A stretch of 64,000 nt of DNA from an uncultured Clostridium sp. (lineage in GTDB: Bacteria > Bacillota > Clostridia > Lachnospirales > Lachnospiraceae), in NCBI GenBank assembly GCA_900538475.1, contig UPYT01000012.1:1-64000 (forward strand). The letters run 5' to 3'. Below are positions 1 to 7,322 of this stretch, piece by piece (position 1 is the first letter of the stretch; every line of letters begins with the position of its first letter). The position numbers and the translations under genes were made by a program. The notes below the pieces were generated by a model. It saw only the letters and a list, made by a program, of their open reading frames with translations, ran no database searches and was not told the origin of the DNA.

Positions 1-161
1 ATAAACGCTGAAGGCATCTAAGCGTGAAGCCCCCCTCAAGATGAGATATCCCATAACGTCAAGTTAGTAAGACCCCTTGAAGACGACGAGGTAGATAGGG
101 CAGAGGTGGAAGTGTGGTAACACATGGAGCTGACTGTTACTAATCGGTCGAGGGCTTAACC
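1..161 (+). rRNA. 23S rRNA, 3' end (partial)
   Basis: The sequence matches the conserved 3' terminus of bacterial 23S rRNA, including the stretch around 139-161 that ends in GAGGGCTTAACC. The gene starts before the window. The exact mature 3' end is estimated from the usual terminus of the family. No 5S rRNA gene follows; a tRNA-Gly gene does. Confidence 0.95.
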
Positions 162-252
162 AATAAGGTTTAGGGAAAAGTTACAAACGGATGAAGATTC
201 AATGTGTAGTTTTGAGAGTAAATGGTTACTCTTAAAAAAGAATAAGAAATAT

Positions 253-325
253 GCGCGAGTGGCTCAGTTGGTGGAGTACGACCTTGCCAAGGTCGGGGTC
301 GCGGGTTCGAGTCCCGTCTCGCGCT
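253..325 (+). tRNA. tRNA-Gly (anticodon GCC)
   Basis: A complete cloverleaf can be folded. The acceptor arms GCGCGAG (253-259) and CTCGCGC (318-324) pair, with discriminator T325. The anticodon stem CGACC/GGTCG closes the loop TTGCCAA, giving anticodon GCC, and the T arm contains GGTTCGAGTCC. CCA is not encoded. The gene lies about 90 nt after the 23S rRNA and is probably co-transcribed with it. Confidence 0.95.
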
Positions 326-335
326 CTTTTATTTG

Positions 336-380
336 CAGCGGAAGTCTTTGTAAATCAAGACTTCCGCTGTTTTTGTTTTT
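336..380 (+). terminator. Intrinsic terminator of the rRNA/tRNA-Gly transcript
   Basis: A perfect 13-bp stem (336-348 with 357-369) with an 8-nt loop is followed by a T-rich run. It lies 10 nt after the tRNA and closes the rRNA operon. Confidence 0.9.
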
Positions 381-479
381 GTGGCAATGTTGCCGTCAAT
401 ATGATATAGTTAAAAAATAAAATTAAGAAAATAAAGTTCATAAGGAAGTGAAAATACAAAACGAAGAAGGAGTCACATT

Positions 480-2606
480 GTGAAAACATGTAATCAGAAT
501 TTTATGTTAGATTATTCCGTGTCTGTTTCTCCCCTGGGGGAAATTGAAGGATTTCCGGTAAGGCCAGGACTGTTTGATGTTTTTGGAGCCATGCCGCTTC
601 CCAGCGGAGTCAATTTTACCATTCATACCCACGGAGGAACCTCCTGCGAGCTTCTGCTGTTTCGAAAGGGAGCGGAAGAACCCTATGCCGTCCTGCCGTT
701 TCCAGAGGAGTACAAAATCGGTGATGTATATTCCATGATGGTTTTCGGACTGGAGGTAGAGGAGTTCGAATATGCTTATCGGATTGATGGACCCTATGAT
801 CCAGAAAAGGGACTGCTGTTCGATAAAAAAAATATTTTGCTGGATCCCTATGCAAGAGCAGTAACAGGGCAGGGTACCTGGGGCTCTCAGAGTCAGGAAC
901 ATTATCATGCAAGGGTTGTAAAGGATGTATTTGACTGGGGAACCATGCCGCAGTCAAAAAAGGAACTGAACGAGCTGGTAATTTACGAACTGCATGTACG
1001 TGGATTTACAAAGCATCCTTCCTCTGGTGTGCGTCAGAAGGGAACCTTTGCCGGACTGAAGGAGAAAATCCCCTACCTGAAGGAGCTGGGAATCAATGCA
1101 GTAGAGCTGATGCCTATTTTTGAGTTTGATGAAACTATGAATGCCAGAGAGGTAAATGGAAAAACTCTTCTGGATTACTGGGGATACAATACGGTTGGTT
1201 TTTTTGCACCAAACAGCAGCTATACGGCAGCGGAGGAATACAATCATGAGGGAACGGAACTGAAGGAGCTGATAAAAAGTCTTCATGACAATGGCATTGA
1301 GGTTATTCTGGATGTAGTATTTAATCATACAGCAGAAGGAAATGAACTGGGACCGTCATTCTGCTTTAAGGGATTGGATAACAATGAGTATTATATGCTG
1401 ACACCGGATGGCAACTATTATAATTTCAGCGGCTGCGGAAATACTCTGAACTGCAACAATCCTATTGTCCGTCAGATGATTGCAGATTGTCTCCGCTACT
1501 GGACCATCAGCTACCGGGTAGACGGCTTCCGCTTTGATTTGGCCAGTATTCTGGGACGAAGCGAGGACGGTTCTCCCATGAACAATCCGCCGCTGCTTCA
1601 GACCTTAACCTATGATCCGATTTTAAGCAATGTAAAACTGATTGCAGAGGCCTGGGATGCAGGCGGTATGTATCAGGTAGGAAGCTTTCCCGCCGGAAAG
1701 CGGTGGGCTGAGTGGAACGGAAGATACCGGGATGCGATCAGAGGGTATCTGAAGGGAGACTGCTGGCTTGCCTGGGAGGCTGCCTGGAGCGTAGCCGGTT
1801 CCAGTGACCTGTACGGGGAAGGCAACTCTCATGGAAATTATGCCGGATACAATTCCTGCGTGAATTTTATTACCTGCCATGATGGCTTTACCCTGTACGA
1901 TCTCTATTCTTATAATCAAAAACATAATGAAAATAATGGATGGGACAATACAGATGGAGCCAATGACAACCGGAGCTGGAACTGCGGTGCGGAGGGAGAA
2001 ACTCAGGATCCGGAGGTTTTAAAACTTCGGTTCCGTATGATTCGCAATGCCTGTGCAGTTTTGATGTGCAGCCGGGGAACTCCAATGTTCCTGGCCGGCG
2101 ATGAATTTGGAAATACGCAGTTTGGAAATAACAACGGATATTGCCAGGATAATGAATTATCCTGGCTGGATTGGACCTATCTGGAGAAAAATCGGGATCT
2201 GTTTGAATTCTTTAAGTTCATGATTGCGTACCGGTTCCGTCATCCGGTCATCCGTAAGGAACTTCCGCGGGCAGTCTGCGGTATGGATGCGCTTCACGCC
2301 CATGATGTCAATGCAGATCGGGTAAATATTCCACGGGACACCAGAGTATTTGCCACCAGCTTTGCAGGCTATGATAAAGAAAAAGGCCAGGATGACGTTG
2401 TTTATCTTGCCATTAATACTTACTGGGAGGATGTGGAAATTACACTTCCAAAAACAAACCGGGCAGGCTACTGGTATCTCAGCGTCAATACTTATGGAGA
2501 TGAGAATGGAAGATATTTTTACGAAGAGCATGAGGAGCGGCGGATTGAGGGAAGCTTTGTTATGAAGCCGAGAACGGTTGCCGTTTTCCATGTGAAAAAA
2601 TATTAA
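480..2606 (+). CDS. glgX: Glycogen debranching enzyme / isoamylase-type GH13 (GlgX-like)
   Basis: This is a 708-residue GH13 enzyme of the GlgX/isoamylase type, expected to hydrolyse alpha-1,6 branches of glycogen or limit dextrins in the cytoplasm. An N-terminal CBM48-like domain precedes a catalytic barrel with the four conserved GH13 regions: DVVFNH near 278, GFRFDL near 348 (nucleophile Asp), AEAWD near 389 (acid/base Glu) and TCHDG near 465. Length fits the family (about 650-720). The GTG start is preceded by AAGGAG eight bases upstream. No other glycogen genes are nearby, so it is not in a glg cluster here. Family assignment is firm; the exact substrate is inferred. Confidence 0.9.
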   Translation: MKTCNQNFMLDYSVSVSPLGEIEGFPVRPGLFDVFGAMPLPSGVNFTIHTHGGTSCELLLFRKGAEEPYAVLPFPEEYKIGDVYSMMVFGLEVEEFEYAYRIDGPYDPEKGLLFDKKNILLDPYARAVTGQGTWGSQSQEHYHARVVKDVFDWGTMPQSKKELNELVIYELHVRGFTKHPSSGVRQKGTFAGLKEKIPYLKELGINAVELMPIFEFDETMNAREVNGKTLLDYWGYNTVGFFAPNSSYTAAEEYNHEGTELKELIKSLHDNGIEVILDVVFNHTAEGNELGPSFCFKGLDNNEYYMLTPDGNYYNFSGCGNTLNCNNPIVRQMIADCLRYWTISYRVDGFRFDLASILGRSEDGSPMNNPPLLQTLTYDPILSNVKLIAEAWDAGGMYQVGSFPAGKRWAEWNGRYRDAIRGYLKGDCWLAWEAAWSVAGSSDLYGEGNSHGNYAGYNSCVNFITCHDGFTLYDLYSYNQKHNENNGWDNTDGANDNRSWNCGAEGETQDPEVLKLRFRMIRNACAVLMCSRGTPMFLAGDEFGNTQFGNNNGYCQDNELSWLDWTYLEKNRDLFEFFKFMIAYRFRHPVIRKELPRAVCGMDALHAHDVNADRVNIPRDTRVFATSFAGYDKEKGQDDVVYLAINTYWEDVEITLPKTNRAGYWYLSVNTYGDENGRYFYEEHEERRIEGSFVMKPRTVAVFHVKKY

Positions 2607-2647
2607 ACAGCTCAAGGATTTTCTGTTTAGAGAGGAAAAGAGAAAAA

Positions 2648-3433
2648 ATGCTGAAAATAATGATCTCACCGGCGAAAAAAATGAGAATCGACGATGATTT
2701 TCCAGAAGAGGTATCCTTGCCGCTACTGCTGGAGCAGACAGAGCAGATTATGGAGTATCTTCAGAGTCTGGAGCCGGAAGCTTTAAAGGAGATCTGGAAG
2801 TGCAATGATAAGCTTGTCCAGGAAAATACAGAACGTCTGAAAAACATGAATCTTCGGAATAGGCTGACACCGGCGGTGATTGCGTATGAAGGAATTCAGT
2901 ATCAGACTATGGCTCCCGGTGTAATGGATCAGAATTCGTTGGAATATCTGAAGAATCATCTTTATATTCTGTCAGGATTCTACGGGATTTTACGGGCCTT
3001 TGACGGTGTTGTTCCCTATCGCCTGGAAATGCAGGCAAAAATGAAATGGCAGTGGAAGACGCTGTATGAATATTGGGGAGATAATTTATACCGGATTTTA
3101 GCAAGACCGGGAGATACGATTATCAACCTGGCATCCAAAGAATACAGCAAAGCCATAGAACCCTGGCTGACAAAAGAGGTAAGCATGATTACCTGCGTTT
3201 TTGGAGAACAGGAGGAGGGAAGCTGCGGGCAAAAAATGCCAGGAGTAAAGGTCAAAGCCACTGCAGCCAAGATGGCCAGAGGAGCTATGGTTCGGTATAT
3301 GGCTGAAAATCAGGTGACAGCTCCGGAGCAGATAAAGAATTTTGACTGGATGGGATATCGGTATATAGAAAATCTGTCGGATTCTTCCGTCTGGGTCTTT
3401 GCTGCGGAGAAAAAAACAAAAAGAAAATCATGA
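2648..3433 (+). CDS. yaaA: YaaA family peroxide-stress protein (DUF328)
   Basis: This 261-residue protein begins with a MLKIMISPAKKM segment typical of the YaaA/DUF328 family and has the family length of about 250-260. In E. coli YaaA lowers free iron and limits oxidative DNA damage during peroxide stress and binds DNA; the same role here is inferred by family. The conserved FYGILRAFDGV-type segment is present near residue 110. It lies 41 nt after glgX in the same direction and is preceded by an AGAGGAAAAG ribosome binding region. Confidence 0.88.
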   Translation: MLKIMISPAKKMRIDDDFPEEVSLPLLLEQTEQIMEYLQSLEPEALKEIWKCNDKLVQENTERLKNMNLRNRLTPAVIAYEGIQYQTMAPGVMDQNSLEYLKNHLYILSGFYGILRAFDGVVPYRLEMQAKMKWQWKTLYEYWGDNLYRILARPGDTIINLASKEYSKAIEPWLTKEVSMITCVFGEQEEGSCGQKMPGVKVKATAAKMARGAMVRYMAENQVTAPEQIKNFDWMGYRYIENLSDSSVWVFAAEKKTKRKS

Positions 3434-3509
3434 GAAATTCATTTTCAGATTGATAAAATCGCAGGAAGCAGGTAAGATATAGGATAGTATAAAAAGGAGG
3501 AGGATAAGA

Positions 3510-4340
3510 ATGACAAAAGCCTATGAGAGACTGACAGCCTGTTATCAGAGTATTCAGGACAGAATTCCCTTTCGACCCAAGGTAGCCCTGGTGCTGGGTT
3601 CCGGGTTAGGTGATTATGCAGATGAGATTCAGGCAGAAGCTTTTCTGGATTATCATGATATTGAAGGATTTCCCGTATCAACCGTAAGCGGACACAAGGG
3701 ACGTTTTGTATTCGGATATGTAAATGAAATTCCTGTAGTGATTATGCAGGGACGGGTTCATTACTATGAAGGCTATGCTATGGAAGATGTAGTGCTTCCC
3801 ATTCGTTTGATGAAAATGATGGGTGCGGAGATCCTGTTTTTGACCAATGCGTCCGGCGCGGTCAATTATGATTTCCATGTTGGAGATTTTATGATGATTA
3901 CGGATCAGATTTCCAATTTTGTTCCGTCGCCGTTAATCGGTCCGAATATTGAGGAGCTGGGAGAACGCTTCTGTGACATGAGCCAGATTTACAACCATGA
4001 TTTATGCCGGATTCTCAGGGAGACGGCAGAGGAGTTGGGAGTCCATCTGCAGGAGGGAACCTATATTCAGCTGACAGGACCCAATTATGAGACACCGAAG
4101 GAAGTGAAGATGTGCCGGATTTTAGGGGCAGATGCAGTGGGAATGAGTACTGCCTGCGAAGCAGTTGCGGCCAATCACATGGGAATGAAAATCTGCGGTA
4201 TTTCCTGTATCTCCAATCTGGGATGCGGAATGTCAGAGCAGCCTTTGAGTCATGAAGAGGTAAAAGAGACGGCGGATCGCGTGGCTCCGTTGTTTAAGAA
4301 GCTGATTACAGCTTCGATTACACGCATGGGAAGAATGTAA
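3510..4340 (+). CDS. punA: Purine nucleoside phosphorylase, class II trimeric type
   Basis: The 276-residue product fits the trimeric PNP family, which cleaves inosine and guanosine with phosphate to free base and ribose-1-phosphate. Visible motifs are the phosphate-binding GSGLGDYAD near residue 31, the segment around QGRVHYYEGY near 83, NASGAVN near 115 and GMSTACEAVAANHMG near 210, which contributes to the base and ribose pocket. An AAAAAGGAGGAGG site lies just before the ATG. It acts in cytoplasmic purine salvage. Neighbouring genes give no extra pathway clue. Confidence 0.93.
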   Translation: MTKAYERLTACYQSIQDRIPFRPKVALVLGSGLGDYADEIQAEAFLDYHDIEGFPVSTVSGHKGRFVFGYVNEIPVVIMQGRVHYYEGYAMEDVVLPIRLMKMMGAEILFLTNASGAVNYDFHVGDFMMITDQISNFVPSPLIGPNIEELGERFCDMSQIYNHDLCRILRETAEELGVHLQEGTYIQLTGPNYETPKEVKMCRILGADAVGMSTACEAVAANHMGMKICGISCISNLGCGMSEQPLSHEEVKETADRVAPLFKKLITASITRMGRM

Positions 4341-4441
4341 GAGCTTTCGCAGAAGCTTTGCAGAAATTGCGGGAATTCAGGGAGAATGGTTTTCTGGAAT
4401 TGCTGCGGGAAATTAATGGAATATGGTAGGTGAATTTACAA

Positions 4442-5800
4442 ATGAAACAAAGAGAAACATTTAAGTCAAGACTGGGATTTTTGCTGCTTTCAGCAGGGTG
4501 CGCAATTGGAATCGGAAATGTATGGAGATTTCCTTATGTAGTAGGACAGAACGGCGGAGGCGCTTTTGTTCTGTTTTATGTACTGTTTCTGGCTATTATG
4601 GGAGTTCCGGTTCTTTCTATGGAATTTGCAGTAGGACGCGCCAGCCGGAAAAGCCCGGTTAAGGCTTATCAGCAGCTGGAGCCGAAGGGAAGCAAATGGC
4701 ATCTTCACGGCTATGTTGCGCTGTTTGGAAACTATGTTCTGATGATGTTCTATACCACTGTTGCCGGATGGATGATGTATTATTTTTACAGCTTTTTGAC
4801 TGGCAAGTTTACGGGAATGACCTCAGAAATGGTGAACGCATCTTTTGGTGAGATGTTAGCAAGCCCTGGAACCAATGTGTTCTGGATGATTGTAGTTGTC
4901 ATTATGGGAATTATTGTCTGCTCCAGGGGACTGCAGAGCGGAGTTGAGAAGATCACAAAGAACATGATGCTGTGCCTTCTGTGCCTGATGGTGATTCTGG
5001 CTGTCCGCGGTATTTCTCTGGAGGGCGGTACCGAGGGTCTGAAGTTCTACCTGTATCCTGATTTTGCAAAAATGAAGGAAGTGGGAATTGGAAATGTCAT
5101 TGTCGCAGCCATGAATCAGTCCTTCTTTACTCTGAGTCTTGGTATTGGTGCGATGGCTATTTTCGGAAGCTATCTGGAGAAGGAGCATACTCTGCTGGGA
5201 GAAGCAGTAAATGTGGCAATTCTTGATACCTTTGTAGCGTTTACAGCTGGATTGATTATTTTCCCAGCTTGCTTTGCCTTTGGTGTAAATCCGGACAGTG
5301 GTCCCAGCCTGATTTTTATTACACTGCCCAACGTATTTATTTCCATGTCAGGCGGACGCGTGTGGGGAACCCTGTTCTTCCTGTTTATGTTCTTTGCAGC
5401 TTTTTCCACAGTGCTTGCAGTGTTTGAAAATATTATTGCATGTGATATGGAGCTGTTTGAAATTGATCGAAAGAAGTCCGCTTATATCAATCTGGTGCTG
5501 ATTATTCTGCTTTCTCTGCCCTGTGCTTTAGGTCCCAACCTGCTTTCAGGTTTTCAGCCTATGGGAGAGGGAAGCGTTGTTCTGGATCTGGAGGATTTCA
5601 TCGTCAGCAACCTGCTGCTTCCAATTGGTTCTCTGATTTATCTGGTATTCTGTACCAACCGTTATGGATGGGGCTTTGAAAAATACCGGGAGGAAGCCAA
5701 TCAGGGAACAGGAATCCGGGTTGCACCCTGGATGAAGTGGTATGTAACCCTGGTACTTCCAGTTATGATCCTGGTACTGCTTCTGCAGGGACTGTTATAA
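4442..5800 (+). CDS. Sodium:neurotransmitter symporter (NSS/SNF) family transporter
   Basis: This is a polytopic membrane protein of 452 residues with the NSS signature AIGIGNVWRFPY in the first helix, followed by NGGGAF. Bacterial members (LeuT, Tyt1, MhsT) import amino acids with sodium; the substrate here cannot be read from sequence. About 11-12 hydrophobic segments are visible and the protein ends in a hydrophobic helix. An in-frame GTG exists at 4430, but the ATG at 4442 has a TAGGTGA ribosome binding site at the right distance and starts the family-typical MKQRETFKSRLGF. The gene stands alone and is followed by a terminator. Confidence 0.88.
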   Translation: MKQRETFKSRLGFLLLSAGCAIGIGNVWRFPYVVGQNGGGAFVLFYVLFLAIMGVPVLSMEFAVGRASRKSPVKAYQQLEPKGSKWHLHGYVALFGNYVLMMFYTTVAGWMMYYFYSFLTGKFTGMTSEMVNASFGEMLASPGTNVFWMIVVVIMGIIVCSRGLQSGVEKITKNMMLCLLCLMVILAVRGISLEGGTEGLKFYLYPDFAKMKEVGIGNVIVAAMNQSFFTLSLGIGAMAIFGSYLEKEHTLLGEAVNVAILDTFVAFTAGLIIFPACFAFGVNPDSGPSLIFITLPNVFISMSGGRVWGTLFFLFMFFAAFSTVLAVFENIIACDMELFEIDRKKSAYINLVLIILLSLPCALGPNLLSGFQPMGEGSVVLDLEDFIVSNLLLPIGSLIYLVFCTNRYGWGFEKYREEANQGTGIRVAPWMKWYVTLVLPVMILVLLLQGLL

Positions 5801-5830
5801 GGAAAACAAAAAGAATATAAGAATTATTGT

Positions 5831-5860
5831 GCGGTGTGGCATTTGCCACGCCGCATTTTA
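5831..5860 (+). terminator. Intrinsic terminator after NSS transporter
   Basis: A 10-bp GC-rich stem (5831-5840 with 5845-5854, one G-T pair) with an ATTT loop is followed by ATTTTATGT. It lies 31 nt after the transporter stop codon. Confidence 0.8.
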
Positions 5861-5985
5861 TGTCATAGGAAAGTTCGCCCTATGACATAAAGACGCTCCG
5901 CGAGGATCGCCATGGGGCGGAAGAGAATTTTGTCGCAGAAGCGACCCGCCGCAGGCGGAGAAGCTCGCAAGCGAACTTCTTTTTA
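5857..5985. repeat. Compact multi-hairpin intergenic element (candidate dispersed repeat)
   Basis: This noncoding stretch packs several stems into about 125 bp: a perfect 13-bp stem (5857-5869 with 5879-5891), GTCGC/GCGAC (5932-5936 with 5941-5945), CCGCC/GGCGG (5946-5950 with 5954-5958) and a 9-bp stem with one mismatch (5960-5968 with 5971-5979) followed by T residues. The loop of the first hairpin (5871-5878, AAGTTCGC) is exactly complementary to 5971-5978, so a long-range pairing is possible. It contains no plausible ORF. It resembles REP-like or structured intergenic elements of gut Clostridia, but copy number cannot be tested in this window, which has one copy. Confidence 0.6.
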
Positions 5986-6073
5986 AACCTGTGAAAATTA
6001 GACAAAACAAGATGAAAGCTTTTAGAGTAATTGCTGAAAATGAGCGAGAAAAATAATTTTACGAAAAAAGATA

Positions 6074-6130
6074 TTGACGAAATATAAAAATCATAATATG
6101 ATTATCACAGGCAATGAAAATATATTTCAT
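6074..6130 (+). promoter_or_regulatory. Promoter of the fruK-fruA genes with a downstream palindrome
   Basis: TTGACG (6074-6079) and TATGAT (6097-6102) are separated by 17 bp, a near-consensus housekeeping promoter. About 12 bp after the -10 lies a palindrome with arms ATGAAA and TTTCAT and a 5-bp centre (6114-6130), placed where a repressor such as a FruR/DeoR-type protein could block transcription. No such regulator gene is adjacent, so the operator role is inference. Confidence 0.7.
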
Positions 6131-6151
6131 AAAAAATAGGAGGTATGACAT

Positions 6152-7054
6152 GTGATTTACACAGTAACGTTTAATCCGGCTTTGGATTATGTTGTCCGGG
6201 TAAATCAATTTGTGCTGGGTGAGGTAAACAGAACCGTACAGGAGCATATATTTTATGGAGGCAAGGGCATCAATGTATCAACGGTTCTGGCGCGTTTGGG
6301 GGTTGAAAATACAGCCCTGGGCTTTGTAGCAGGCTTTACTGGAGCGGAAATTGAACGGGGGGCGGCAGGTCTTGGCTTTGCAGGGGATTTTATTCATGTG
6401 GAAAAGGGCATGACGCGGATTAATGTAAAGCTGAAGGCAGAAGAGGAAACGGAAATCAATGGAATGGGACCAGAAATACAGCCGGGAGAGGTGCAGCAGC
6501 TTTTTGAGAAGCTGGACAGACTGAAAAAAGGAGATGTCCTTGTTTTGTCAGGAAGTATTCCTGCATCTATAAGTGACCGGATTTATGAGGAGATCATGGC
6601 ACGTCTGGAGGGGAGAGGAATCAGGATTGTGGTAGATGCCACAAAGGATTTGCTTCTGAATGTGCTGCAATACCATCCTTTCCTGATTAAGCCCAATAAC
6701 CATGAGCTGGGAGAGATGTTTGGCAAAGTTCTTACATCAGAGGAAGAAATCATTCATTATGCCAGAATCCTGCAGGAAAGGGGCGCGGGAAACGTTCTGA
6801 TTTCTATGGCTGGAGACGGAGCTGTTCTGATTGCGGAAAACGGTGAAATATATAAGAAAAAGCCTCCTGTGGGAAAGGTGAAGAATTCTGTGGGAGCAGG
6901 AGATTCTATGGTGGCCGGTTTCATAGCCGGATATCTGAAGACAGGAGATTATGAGGAGGCGCTGAAGCTGGGAACGGCAGCAGGAAGCGCTACGGCATTT
7001 TCTGATGATTTGGCATCAGGAGAATATATTCAAAAGCTTTATAAAGAGATCTAG
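6152..7054 (+). CDS. fruK: 1-phosphofructokinase
   Basis: This 300-residue PfkB-family kinase phosphorylates fructose-1-phosphate to fructose-1,6-bisphosphate. The N-terminal IYTVTFNPALDY, the sugar-binding GGKGINVS (near residue 33) and the C-terminal anion-hole motif GAGDSMVAGF (near 248, catalytic Asp) are all visible. The GTG start has AGGAGG eight bases upstream. It precedes the fructose PTS permease gene fruA, whose product makes the fructose-1-phosphate. The two genes are 268 nt apart, unusually far for a fru operon. Confidence 0.93.
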   Translation: MIYTVTFNPALDYVVRVNQFVLGEVNRTVQEHIFYGGKGINVSTVLARLGVENTALGFVAGFTGAEIERGAAGLGFAGDFIHVEKGMTRINVKLKAEEETEINGMGPEIQPGEVQQLFEKLDRLKKGDVLVLSGSIPASISDRIYEEIMARLEGRGIRIVVDATKDLLLNVLQYHPFLIKPNNHELGEMFGKVLTSEEEIIHYARILQERGAGNVLISMAGDGAVLIAENGEIYKKKPPVGKVKNSVGAGDSMVAGFIAGYLKTGDYEEALKLGTAAGSATAFSDDLASGEYIQKLYKEI

Positions 7055-7322
7055 GGCTTTTGGAGCGGGAGTACAGAAAGTTTCGGAAAGAAGAAAAGGG
7101 GAGAAGTATTCGGAACGGCATTTTCTGTAAAACAGGACACATAGGGCTGGAGAAAGAGGAAGGGCGCAAAGGCCTGTACAGAGGGAAGCAATTCCGGAAA
7201 AGACTGGAAGCAGAAGATTCAGAGAAAGTGGAACGATCGGGATTGTGTGCAGGGGATAGGCGCAGGGAACACAGAAAAAGGGAATGGAAATTCTGTGTAA
7301 AAATTGAACGGAGGAAATGAGA
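7055..7322. other. Purine-rich spacer between fruK and fruA
   Basis: This 268-nt spacer is strongly purine-rich on the plus strand. An open frame crosses it from 7060 to 7320, but its product is an Arg/Lys/Glu-rich low-complexity string, its TTG start lacks a convincing ribosome binding site, and no domain is recognisable. No clear terminator or promoter was found, so fruA is probably expressed by read-through from fruK. Confidence 0.5.

Noticed and set aside
202..420. 72-codon open frame on the plus strand
   Set aside because: It runs through the tRNA-Gly gene and its terminator and has no ribosome site.
7060..7320. 86-codon frame between fruK and fruA
   Set aside because: Low-complexity charged product from purine-rich DNA, TTG start without a ribosome site, no domain.
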